Shown: piece after piece, positions 1 to 5,694 of the stretch
How positions within the stretch are numbered: position 1 is the first letter of the stretch
How the letters are laid out: the number at the start of each line of letters is the position of its first letter
Source of the DNA: Bacteroidota bacterium
GTDB lineage: Bacteria > Bacteroidota > Bacteroidia > Chitinophagales > Saprospiraceae
Length of the DNA: 5,738 bases
Direction: 5' to 3'
Assembly: GCA_024280135.1 (NCBI GenBank)
Contig: JAJRQS010000178.1
Span: 1-5,738, forward strand
Made by a program: the position numbers and the translations under genes
The notes under the pieces: model-generated
Seen by the model: only the letters and a program-made list of their open reading frames with translations
Database searches by the model: none
Told to the model about the DNA's origin: nothing

Positions 1-7
1 AAAGCCC

Positions 8-60
8 GCAGGGACTTTGAAGCTAAAAATGCTGCACTTCAGCTTCAAAGTCTCTCCTGC
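8..60. repeat. Long imperfect inverted repeat, possible terminator
   Basis: GACTTTGAAGCT (13-24) is a perfect 12-bp inverted repeat of AGCTTCAAAGTC (41-52). GCAGG (8-12) and CCTGC (56-60) extend the stem beyond a 3-base bulge. The loop is 16 bases. Bases 1-18 can instead fold as AAAGCCC/GGG-CTTT with a bulged A; read leftward, that hairpin would end in CTTT at the window edge. It may terminate the leftward operon or an upstream gene; the deciding T-run, if any, is outside the window. Confidence 0.5.
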
Positions 61-180
61 TTCAATGCCGATTGCTACTTATTGGAACTCTTACGTCGAG
101 CTTTTGAGTCTGAAGCAAGTACCTCATTTAAGCTCCTTTTTCTTAAACAATTTTGTTCGTGGTAGTTTTTTTTTACGTTC

Positions 181-220
181 GATTCCTCGCTTCTTCGATT
201 CCTCAATTCCTCGCTTCTTC
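181..220. repeat. Five-copy degenerate 8-bp tandem repeat
   Basis: The stretch divides exactly into GATTCCTC, GCTTCTTC, GATTCCTC, AATTCCTC and GCTTCTTC. A 16-bp unit, ATTCCTCGCTTCTTCG, recurs at 182-197 and 206-221. One strand is nearly all pyrimidine. It lies 25 bp beyond the response-regulator stop, in its 3' untranslated region, with nine T residues on its other side (166-174). Confidence 0.8.
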
Positions 221-245
221 GTGTATATATTGCAAGTCTGTGCCA

Positions 246-950
246 TCATGTCCGATCCAACAGTTGAAAGCCATTGCCATGAATGTTCACAATCTCAATA
301 TTGGGGTCACTTTTTAGGTATTTTCTTAATTTGGTAACAAAAACATCCATGCTTCTTGCTGTAAAGTAATTATCCTCTAGCCAGATTTTGGTCAATGCTT
401 CAGAACGAGGTAGGATATCATTGATATTCACTAAGAATAATTGCAGTAAATGAGCTTCCTTTGGCGAAAGCTTCGTGTCAATCTCCCCCTCGTTGAACGA
501 GAGGATTCTATTTTTAAAATTAAAATGGAATTTCCCAAATGTAAATTCATCTGGCATTTTTTCATCTGATTTCTTGACAGACCGTTTGAACAGATTTTGT
601 ATGCGCAATAATAATTCTTCAGAATTGAAGGGTTTCGTGATGTAGTCATCCGCCCCGATTTTAAGCCCCTCAATAACATCCTCTTTAAGCATTTTTGCCG
701 TAAGGAAAATTAAGGATACGTCTTGATTTTTTTCTCGAATCAATTTGCCCAAAGTGAAGCCGTCCATCTTGGGCATCATGACATCTAGAATACACAATTC
801 AAAATTGGCCTTTTGAAATTCCGCCCAACCCGCCTCTCCATCTGTAGCTAAGGTGACAGCATAGTCGTGCATTTCTAAATAGGACTTTAGTACGTCCCCA
901 AAATTCAAATCGTCTTCAACTAATAAAATACTATGGTTTGTGTTTTGCAT
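246..950 (-). CDS. rprY: RprY-like OmpR-family response regulator
   Basis: This is a cytoplasmic two-component response regulator of 234 residues, full length for the OmpR/PhoB family. The receiver domain spans about residues 7-118. Its acidic pocket is E12-D13-D14, the phospho-acceptor is D56 in LDVMMPKMDG, the switch residues are T84 and Y103, and the conserved lysine is K106 in ITKPF. A winged-helix DNA-binding domain fills about 135-231, with the likely recognition helix at 198-212 (ARSMDVFVTKLRKYL) and the wing ending in NIHGNGFQLL. The blocks FLTAKMLKED, IGADDYITKPF and DNYF-ARSMDV match my recollection of Bacteroides RprY, so the symbol is by resemblance. It starts 24 bp after the kinase stop on the same strand and is probably co-transcribed with it and phosphorylated by it. 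The start is ATG at 950, directly ahead of the receiver domain. Target genes cannot be deduced from the sequence. Confidence 0.95.
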   Translation of the reverse strand: MQNTNHSILLVEDDLNFGDVLKSYLEMHDYAVTLATDGEAGWAEFQKANFELCILDVMMPKMDGFTLGKLIREKNQDVSLIFLTAKMLKEDVIEGLKIGADDYITKPFNSEELLLRIQNLFKRSVKKSDEKMPDEFTFGKFHFNFKNRILSFNEGEIDTKLSPKEAHLLQLFLVNINDILPRSEALTKIWLEDNYFTARSMDVFVTKLRKYLKSDPNIEIVNIHGNGFQLLDRT

Positions 951-974
951 AAATATTTGGTTTGTAGTGCCAGT

Positions 975-2384
975 CTATTGGTTGTTTTGGGGTAGTGTCA
1001 AAATAAAAGTGCTCCCTTTTCCTAATTCACTTTCTACCTCAATCTTTCCTTGATGTAGTTCGACAATGGTTTTTACATACGACAAGCCTAGCCCAAAGCC
1101 CTTCACATCGTGCCGATTGCCAGTATGTACCCTATAAAATTTCTCAAAAATGTGTTTTTTAGATTCTCGACTGATGCCAATGCCGTTATCTTTTACTAAA
1201 ACTTGAATTCCTGCTGTTACATTGCGTGTTAAGATGGAAATATCTGGATTTTTAGGCGTATATTTATTTGCATTGTCTAGCAAGTTGTGAATGACGTTTG
1301 AAATATGCGTCTTGTCCAAGTTTAAAAGAGTTGCCGTAGCGCCTAGTTCAACAATGATTTGCCCGCCTTTTTTTTCTACTTGCAAGCTGATATTACTAAC
1401 GGCTGTTTGGATGATTTCATGCAAATCAACTGGAGCACGGTTGATTTGCAAGTCTTTATTTTCTGCTCTGGCCGATCTTAAAACTTGTTCTACTTGGCGG
1501 TGCATTCGTTTATTTTCTTGGCTGATAATCTTTGTGAAGCGTTTGACTTTTTCAGGATTATTCAAAATCATTGGATTTAGAATAGAATCTGCCGCCAAAG
1601 AAATCGTGGCAATTGGCGTCTTAAATTCATGTGTCATATTATTCATGAAGTCCGTCTTCATTTCGGACACTTTCTTTTGTCGCAAGATGATAAATATCGT
1701 ATAAGAAAAAATAAACATGATGATACTGGTGAATAACACAGCTGCAATCACAAAAGGATAGAGCGTAGAACGTATGTAATTTCTTTTTTGAGGAAACTCC
1801 ACATATAACATGCCTGAAGAATGCTTGTCTGGGGTAAAGAGAAAGGCAGCATAGGGCGACTTGCGTAGATTGGTAAACCTCTGTTGGATATGTTGATTGC
1901 TACCATCTATTAGGTAATGTCCATTATAAATGACAAATTCGTTTTTGGCATTAGAGAAGATGCCATAGTGATATTCTAAGGTGATACCATGATTAGACAT
2001 TTCCTTTCGGAAAAAAGACTCCAATTTTTCGACAGAAATTCTTTGCTCTATGGGTGTTTCCTGTAACCCTTCGTTCAAAGACTCGATGGCTACAAATTTA
2101 TCTTTCTTATCTTCTTCGTTGATTAGATCCAGCAAAGAGAAGTTTGTATTGACCTCTTTCTCAATTTCTTCTGCCGAATATCCATTAATAGCCACAATGA
2201 CATTATTTCGCTCATTATCCGCAAGGAGGCTAGAGACGTTGCCTAATGCAGCAAAAACACTTTTGTCAAATTGTTCGGTATTCAATTTAATCCCTCGCTT
2301 GATCGAATAGATCTGTAAGTAGATGATGCCCGCCAAAGCAATCCCCATAATACTGATGATCCAAAATATCTTACGTTTAGTCAT
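975..2384 (-). CDS. rprX: RprX-like sensor histidine kinase
   Basis: This is a 469-residue inner-membrane sensor histidine kinase. Transmembrane helix 1 is at about residues 7-25 and helix 2 at about 208-234. They enclose a periplasmic sensor region of about 180 residues that I cannot assign to a named family. No obvious HAMP domain separates helix 2 from the dimerisation domain. The H-box is at 249-257 (NMTHEFKTP) with phospho-acceptor H252. The ATPase domain shows the N-box (HNLLDNANKYTP, 366-377), D-box (DNGIGI, 399-404), F-box (FEKFYRV, 413-419) and G2 box (GFGLGL, 429-434). The reading frame extends 18 bp upstream to a TTG at 2402, but ATG at 2384 gives the usual MTKRK-hydrophobic start and is preferred. 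It is the first gene of a leftward operon with the response regulator. The RprX assignment rests on family resemblance and the neighbouring regulator; the signal it senses is unknown. Confidence 0.94.
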   Translation of the reverse strand: MTKRKIFWIISIMGIALAGIIYLQIYSIKRGIKLNTEQFDKSVFAALGNVSSLLADNERNNVIVAINGYSAEEIEKEVNTNFSLLDLINEEDKKDKFVAIESLNEGLQETPIEQRISVEKLESFFRKEMSNHGITLEYHYGIFSNAKNEFVIYNGHYLIDGSNQHIQQRFTNLRKSPYAAFLFTPDKHSSGMLYVEFPQKRNYIRSTLYPFVIAAVLFTSIIMFIFSYTIFIILRQKKVSEMKTDFMNNMTHEFKTPIATISLAADSILNPMILNNPEKVKRFTKIISQENKRMHRQVEQVLRSARAENKDLQINRAPVDLHEIIQTAVSNISLQVEKKGGQIIVELGATATLLNLDKTHISNVIHNLLDNANKYTPKNPDISILTRNVTAGIQVLVKDNGIGISRESKKHIFEKFYRVHTGNRHDVKGFGLGLSYVKTIVELHQGKIEVESELGKGSTFILTLPQNNQ

Positions 2385-2448
2385 GGTGCCCCTATATAGC
2401 AATGCTAAAAGTACTAAAAATATAGCACTTACTCCTTTTTGCTTACGT

Positions 2449-2456
2449 CAAAACTA
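2449..2456 (-). promoter_or_regulatory. Candidate promoter box for the kinase-regulator operon
   Basis: Read on the minus strand, these bases are TAGTTTTG, an exact TAnnTTTG -7 box, 64 bp ahead of the kinase ATG at 2384. No good TTTG is seen at the -33 distance, so initiation may need an activator. TAGAAAT-type half-sites lie just upstream (2460-2530) and could bind one. Confidence 0.4.
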
Positions 2457-2459
2457 AGG

Positions 2460-2530
2460 TAGAAATACCGCTTTCTATGTGTAATTTCTATTTTTTAACA
2501 AGTATTTAACGTGTAAAGCCCCGTAGAAAT
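2460..2530. promoter_or_regulatory. Cluster of TAGAAAT half-sites upstream of the kinase operon
   Basis: The heptamer TAGAAAT occurs at 2460-2466 and 2524-2530 on the plus strand and at 2484-2490 on the minus strand (read ATTTCTA). A six-base copy, TTTCTA, lies at 2472-2477. The first and last of these form the dyad TAGAAA-N6-TTTCTA at 2460-2477, directly upstream of the candidate kinase promoter. The arrangement resembles a transcription-factor binding region, possibly for the response regulator itself. AT-rich DNA makes chance copies fairly likely. Confidence 0.3.
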
Positions 2531-2575
2531 GGGCTCGTTTGAAACGGTTTTTTGAAGATTTTAGCTTTTTTATCT

Positions 2576-2598
2576 CCCTAAAAAGCCCATTTTTAGGG
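2576..2598. repeat. Perfect hairpin dyad upstream of HU
   Basis: CCCTAAAAA (2576-2584) and TTTTTAGGG (2590-2598) are perfect inverted repeats of 9 bp with a 5-base loop, GCCCA. No run of T follows on either strand, so it is not a classical terminator. It lies about 60 bp upstream of the HU -33 element and could be an operator or the end of a transcript. Confidence 0.5.
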
Positions 2599-2619
2599 TC
2601 ATATTCCTTATTTTACTAA

Positions 2620-2636
2620 CCTTTTAGCCAAAAAGG
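2620..2636. repeat. Second hairpin dyad upstream of HU
   Basis: CCTTTT (2620-2625) pairs with AAAAGG (2631-2636) around the loop AGCCA. The build resembles the dyad at 2576-2598: a similar loop, and both right arms run into AGGGTCA (2595-2601 and 2634-2640). It lies about 20 bp upstream of the HU -33 box. Confidence 0.4.
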
Positions 2637-2657
2637 GTCAAGTATTATTGGATTTTC

Positions 2658-2688
2658 TTTGAAATTCAAAAAATACATTATACCTTCG
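2658..2688 (+). promoter_or_regulatory. Promoter for the HU gene
   Basis: TTTG at 2658-2661 is followed after 19 bp by TACCTTCG at 2681-2688. This fits the Bacteroidota consensus TTTG / TAnnTTTG with one mismatch and normal spacing. Transcription would begin at about 2692-2696, leaving a leader of about 27 nt before the HU ATG. The site is inferred from the consensus only. Confidence 0.65.
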
Positions 2689-2721
2689 CTTAATCTTATT
2701 TTCTAAACTTAACTATAAGGA

Positions 2722-2994
2722 ATGAACAAATCAGAAATGATCAGCCACGTGGCAGAAACTGCTGGACTTAGCAAAGTTCAAGCTCAAGAAGCTGTAAATG
2801 CAGTACTTAACGGAATTTCAAAGACTTTACAAGCTGGTGAGCCAGTACGTTTATTAGGTTTTGGTAGCTTTACTGCAAAGGAAAGAGCTGCTCGTAAAGG
2901 TCGTAACCCAGCAACAGGAAAAGCAATTGATATACCTGCTAAGACACTTGCAAAATTCAAAGCTAGTAAAGAACTTACTGAATCTTTGAACTAA
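2722..2994 (+). CDS. hup: HU family DNA-binding protein
   Basis: This is a small histone-like nucleoid protein of 90 residues, the standard HU length. It would bind and bend DNA as a dimer with little sequence preference. The N-terminal helical dimerisation part is at about residues 1-40. GFGSF (46-50) opens the beta-saddle, and the flexible arm carries the intercalating R61-N62-P63. Residues 46-65 fit the whole HU/IHF signature, ending in RNPATGK. The C-terminal stretch PAKTLAKFKASKEL (72-85) is typical. It lacks the long basic tail seen in some Bacteroidota HU-like proteins. ATG at 2722 is the only sensible start. The gene has its own promoter (2658-2688) and terminator (3030-3063), so it is probably monocistronic. 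It is divergent from the kinase operon. HU is more likely than IHF because of the sequence and the single-gene context. Confidence 0.97.
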   Translation: MNKSEMISHVAETAGLSKVQAQEAVNAVLNGISKTLQAGEPVRLLGFGSFTAKERAARKGRNPATGKAIDIPAKTLAKFKASKELTESLN

Positions 2995-3000
2995 GAAGAC

Positions 3001-3016
3001 TTTGTCGTACGACAAA
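3001..3016. repeat. Perfect 16-bp palindrome after HU
   Basis: TTTGTCGTACGACAAA reads the same on both strands. It begins 6 bp after the HU stop and ends 13 bp before the terminator. It could be a protein-binding site or form a small stem in the HU mRNA tail. There is no T-run after it, so it is not a second terminator. Its role is unknown. Confidence 0.6.
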
Positions 3017-3029
3017 ATCAAATCAGATA

Positions 3030-3063
3030 AAAGGCAATCTCTTCAAAGAGGTTGCTTTTTTTT
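3030..3063 (+). terminator. Intrinsic terminator of the HU gene
   Basis: GCAATCTCT (3034-3042) pairs with AGAGGTTGC (3047-3055) as a 9-bp stem with one G-U pair and the 4-base loop TCAA, followed by eight T residues (3056-3063). A-rich bases before the stem can pair with the T-run. It starts 35 bp after the HU stop codon and should end that transcript. Confidence 0.85.
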
Positions 3064-3082
3064 ATGCTTATCATTACCTTTG
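3051..3082 (+). promoter_or_regulatory. Promoter for the cystathionine enzyme gene
   Basis: TACCTTTG at 3075-3082 is an exact match to the Bacteroidota -7 box TAnnTTTG. GTTG at 3051-3054, one base off TTTG, sits 20 bp upstream in the -33 position. The predicted start at about 3087-3090 gives a leader of about 32 nt before the ATG at 3122. The -33 element lies inside the 3' arm of the HU terminator, so the two signals overlap. Confidence 0.55.
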
Positions 3083-3121
3083 GCAACATTCTTATCATTA
3101 CTCCTAGTCAATCAACCATCT

Positions 3122-4261
3122 ATGAAATTTGAAACTAAAACCATTCACGCTGGAGTGCATCCAGATCCTTCTACGGGTGCTATCATGACACCCATATTCC
3201 AAACCTCAACTTACATCCAAGCTTCACCTGGCGATCACAAAGGTTTTGAATATTCTCGCACCCAAAACCCCACACGCAAAGTACTAGAAGACAACATAGC
3301 TGCCCTAGAAAATGGAGAAAGAGGTTTGGCTTTTGGCAGTGGATTGGCAGCGATGGATGCTGTCATCAAATTACTTAGCCCAGGTGACGAGGTACTTTCG
3401 ACAAATGATCTCTATGGTGGTTCTTACCGGCTGTTGCGCAAGGTATTTGAAAAATTTGGCATTCGGTCCACCTTCGTGCCCATGTCAAATCCAGAAGCCA
3501 TCCGCCCTTTCATCACCAGTAGGACAAAATTAATCTGGATTGAAACACCCACCAATCCTTTACTAAATATCATCGACATAAAAGCCATTTGTGCCATTGC
3601 CAAAGAGCAAGGCATCCTGACCGTGGTGGATAACACTTTTGCTTCTCCTTACCTGCAAAATCCGCTAGACTTGGGGGCTGACATCGTATTACACTCGGCT
3701 ACGAAGTACATCAATGGACATTCAGATGTCGTGCTCGGTTTGTTGGTTGCCAAAACGGAAAAACTAGGAGAAGAACTCGCTTTTATCCAAAACTCTACCG
3801 GAGCGGTACCCGGCCCAATGGATTCTTTTTTGACTATTCGAGGAGTCAAGACGCTACACATACGAATGCAACGTGCTTGTGAAAATGCAGCCAAGATTGT
3901 CGCTCATCTACAATCGAATCCAAAAATTAATAAAATATATTGGCCCGGTCTGTCCACCCATCCTAATCATGAGATAGCTGCCCAACAGATGCGTGATTTT
4001 GGAGCCATGATTTCTTTTGACCTCAAAGATGACACCTTTGAAGCGGCTAATGCCATTATCGAAAACACACATCTCTTTTCCCTTGCGGAATCACTCGGTG
4101 GTGTCGAATCCTTAATCGGACATCCTGCTTCTATGACACATGCTTCCATTCCAAGAGAGGAGCGCTTAAAAGCTGGATTGCACGATTCGTTGATTCGGTT
4201 GAGTGTCGGTATCGAACATATTGATGACTTGATTGCGGATCTAGATAGAGCGATGGCCTAA
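3122..4261 (+). CDS. Cystathionine gamma-synthase / gamma-lyase family PLP enzyme
   Basis: This is a 379-residue cytoplasmic PLP enzyme of the Cys/Met metabolism family (fold type I), full length. Seen in the sequence: the phosphate-binding Y44-S45-R46 contributed to the neighbouring subunit, GSGLAA (72-77), the active-site tyrosine Y98 in DLYGG, the PLP-ring aspartate D170 in VVDNTFASP, the Schiff-base lysine K195 in HSATKYINGH, the SLGGVESLIGHPASMTH block (324-340), and the substrate-carboxylate arginine R359 in LIRLSVG. The family members synthesise cystathionine from an activated homoserine plus cysteine, or cleave it to cysteine, 2-oxobutyrate and ammonia. The sequence alone does not decide between metB-like and mccB-like roles, so no symbol is given. 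The frame runs upstream to a TTG at 3002, but that stretch crosses the HU terminator and encodes junk. ATG at 3122 followed by KFETKTIHAG is the family's normal start. A promoter at 3051-3082 serves it. Confidence 0.95.
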   Translation: MKFETKTIHAGVHPDPSTGAIMTPIFQTSTYIQASPGDHKGFEYSRTQNPTRKVLEDNIAALENGERGLAFGSGLAAMDAVIKLLSPGDEVLSTNDLYGGSYRLLRKVFEKFGIRSTFVPMSNPEAIRPFITSRTKLIWIETPTNPLLNIIDIKAICAIAKEQGILTVVDNTFASPYLQNPLDLGADIVLHSATKYINGHSDVVLGLLVAKTEKLGEELAFIQNSTGAVPGPMDSFLTIRGVKTLHIRMQRACENAAKIVAHLQSNPKINKIYWPGLSTHPNHEIAAQQMRDFGAMISFDLKDDTFEAANAIIENTHLFSLAESLGGVESLIGHPASMTHASIPREERLKAGLHDSLIRLSVGIEHIDDLIADLDRAMA

Positions 4262-4357
4262 AAAATAAATGTGATCAGCACTGAGTCAAGTGCTACTAAA
4301 CACCTAACTTGCACTTACTTATTTTTTAGCGCAAGCGAACTATCAAAACACCAAAGC

Positions 4358-5548
4358 ATGTACGGAGATATTAAAAATCAATTGGCGAAAGAAATAGCGG
4401 AAATTCGAGAAGCTGGATTATTCAAAGAAGAGAGAATTATTATGACGCCTCAAGGCTCAACCATTCGGGTAAGTGACGGAAAAGAAGTCTTAAATTTTTG
4501 TGCCAACAACTATCTAGGACTTTCGTCCAATCGTAAAGTCATCAATGCTGCCAAAAAAGCCATCAACACGCACGGCTTTGGGCTTTCCTCTGTTCGTTTT
4601 ATTTGTGGTACTCAAGATATTCACAAAGAATTAGAAGAGAAAATTGCGGCCTTTGTAGGTATGGAAGATGCCATTTTGTATGCAGCGGCTTTTGATGCCA
4701 ATGGAGGGTTGTTTGAGCCCCTTTTGGGAAAAGAAGATGCGATTATTTCCGATGCCTTAAATCATGCCTCTATCATTGATGGTATTCGGCTATGTAAAGC
4801 CAAGCGGTTTCGGTATGACACCAATGACATGAAGAGTTTGGAAGAGAAGCTGAAGGAAGCACAAGGAGCTAGACGCATTTTGATTGCGACTGATGGTGTG
4901 TTTTCTATGGATGGGACCATTGCGCAGATAGATAAGATTTGTGACCTTGCGGACAAGTACGGAGCGATGGTGATGGTCGATGATAGTCATGCTACTGGAT
5001 TTACAGGCCCTACTGGTAGAGGTTCTGCAGAGCATTGTGGTGCGATGGGCCGAGTAGATATCATCACCAGTACTTTTGGCAAAGCATTGGGCGGAGCTTC
5101 GGGTGGTTTTACAGCAGCAAAGAAAGAAATTGTTGAAATATTACGTCAGCGTTCAAGGCCTTATTTATTTTCTAACACACTGGCTCCTTCTGTGGTGGGT
5201 GCTTCCATCGCAGTGGTCGATATGCTCAGTGAGACCTCGAAGCTTCGAGAGAAACTAGGGCGTAACACGAGGTTTTTCCGAAAGGAAATGAAAAAAATTG
5301 GTTTCGATATGATTCCAGGAACGCATGCCATCGTGCCGATAATGTTGTATGATGCGAAGCTTGCGCAAAAAATGGCTAATAAACTATTGGAAGAAGGAAT
5401 TTATGTGATTGGCTTTTTCTTTCCTGTAGTACCAAAGGATAAAGCGAGAATTCGAGTTCAAATTTCTGCTGGACATAAGCGAGAAGACTTGAAAAAAGCC
5501 ATTGCAGCTTTTGCTAAAGTGGGTAAAGAATTGGGGGTGGTGTCTTGA
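4358..5548 (+). CDS. kbl: Glycine C-acetyltransferase (2-amino-3-ketobutyrate CoA ligase)
   Basis: This is a cytoplasmic PLP enzyme of the alpha-oxoamine synthase family. It interconverts 2-amino-3-oxobutyrate plus CoA with glycine plus acetyl-CoA, the second step of threonine breakdown via threonine dehydrogenase. It has 396 residues, against 398 in E. coli Kbl as I recall it, and long blocks look nearly identical: GLFKEERII (20-28), [10 protein letters not shown] (46-55), [10 protein letters not shown] (78-87), [12 protein letters not shown] (131-142) and [11 protein letters not shown] (263-273). Catalytic features are H136, D208 and H211 in VDDSHATG, the Schiff-base lysine K242 in [13 protein letters not shown], and R366 in ARIRVQ. 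These motifs favour Kbl over serine palmitoyltransferase or AONS relatives. A GTG-initiated extension from 4271 is possible by frame, but ATG at 4358 matches the family N-terminus. It lies 96 bp after the cystathionine enzyme with no clear terminator between. No threonine dehydrogenase gene is visible in the window. Confidence 0.97.
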   Translation: MYGDIKNQLAKEIAEIREAGLFKEERIIMTPQGSTIRVSDGKEVLNFCANNYLGLSSNRKVINAAKKAINTHGFGLSSVRFICGTQDIHKELEEKIAAFVGMEDAILYAAAFDANGGLFEPLLGKEDAIISDALNHASIIDGIRLCKAKRFRYDTNDMKSLEEKLKEAQGARRILIATDGVFSMDGTIAQIDKICDLADKYGAMVMVDDSHATGFTGPTGRGSAEHCGAMGRVDIITSTFGKALGGASGGFTAAKKEIVEILRQRSRPYLFSNTLAPSVVGASIAVVDMLSETSKLREKLGRNTRFFRKEMKKIGFDMIPGTHAIVPIMLYDAKLAQKMANKLLEEGIYVIGFFFPVVPKDKARIRVQISAGHKREDLKKAIAAFAKVGKELGVVS

Positions 5549-5563
5549 TGACTTAATTGAGAA

Positions 5564-5585
5564 TACTGATAGCTAGCTATCGGTA
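5564..5585. repeat. Near-perfect 22-bp palindrome after kbl
   Basis: The core GATAGCTAGCTATC (5568-5581) is perfectly palindromic. The dyad extends to 22 bp with one mismatch that becomes a G-U pair in RNA, giving a 9-bp stem with loop CTAG. It begins 15 bp after the kbl stop, a common place for a terminator, but no T-run follows. GATAGCTATC-type terminator hairpins are frequent in some Bacteroidota as I recall, so transcript end or 3' stabiliser is the likeliest reading. Confidence 0.5.
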
Positions 5586-5638
5586 GCGGATATGCAGCAC
5601 GCAGGTGTCTCCTCCAAACAATAGTACTATCATTTTGT

Positions 5639-5646
5639 TACCTTTG
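5639..5646 (+). promoter_or_regulatory. -7 promoter box for the gene starting at 5695
   Basis: TACCTTTG is an exact match to the Bacteroidota -7 consensus TAnnTTTG and lies 48 bp ahead of the ATG at 5695. No TTTG is present at the expected -33 distance; CAAAC occupies that place. It may therefore be weak or dependent on an activator. The palindrome ATAGTACTAT (5621-5630) sits between the two element positions. Confidence 0.45.
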
Positions 5647-5694
5647 CAATCCCAAGCCTATTTTGCCGTAAGGCTCCACATAAAACTATTCAGT

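Larger units (their letters stand above)
1..245. other. Non-coding stretch downstream of the kinase-regulator operon
   Basis: I see no convincing gene here. An open frame crosses the stretch on the plus strand from 17 but runs into the regulator gene on the opposite strand, and its product has a repeat that merely mirrors the DNA repeat. The stretch holds the inverted repeat at the left edge, a T9 run and the 8-bp tandem repeat. Confidence 0.6.
2385..2721. other. Divergent intergenic regulatory region
   Basis: This gap of 337 bp separates the leftward kinase operon from rightward HU. I see no coding sequence in it. In order it holds the candidate leftward -7 box (2449-2456), TAGAAAT half-sites (2460-2530), a weak hairpin AGCCC/GGGCT at 2517-2535, two stronger dyads (2576-2598 and 2620-2636) and the HU promoter (2658-2688). 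Confidence 0.6.

Noticed and set aside
62..127. A 21-codon minus-strand frame preceded by AAGGAG
   Set aside because: Bacteroidota rarely rely on Shine-Dalgarno sites, the peptide is very short, and nothing else supports translation.
17..337. A 106-codon plus-strand frame with a repeated IPRFF motif
   Set aside because: It overlaps the end of the response regulator on the opposite strand, resembles no protein I know, and its repeat is the translation of the DNA tandem repeat.
2385..2402. TTG start extending the kinase by six residues
   Set aside because: ATG at 2384 gives the expected short basic start before transmembrane helix 1.
3002..3121. TTG-initiated 40-residue extension of the cystathionine enzyme, with a hydrophobic stretch resembling a signal peptide
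   Set aside because: The extension spans the 16-bp palindrome, the HU terminator and the predicted promoter; the family starts at the MKFETKTIHAG methionine and is cytoplasmic.
4305..4327. Possible kbl promoter boxes TAACTTGC and TATTTTTT
   Set aside because: Each departs from TAnnTTTG at important positions and neither has TTTG at the -33 distance.
4271..4357. GTG-initiated 29-residue extension of Kbl
   Set aside because: The total length and N-terminus match Kbl only from ATG at 4358; the extension has no family counterpart.
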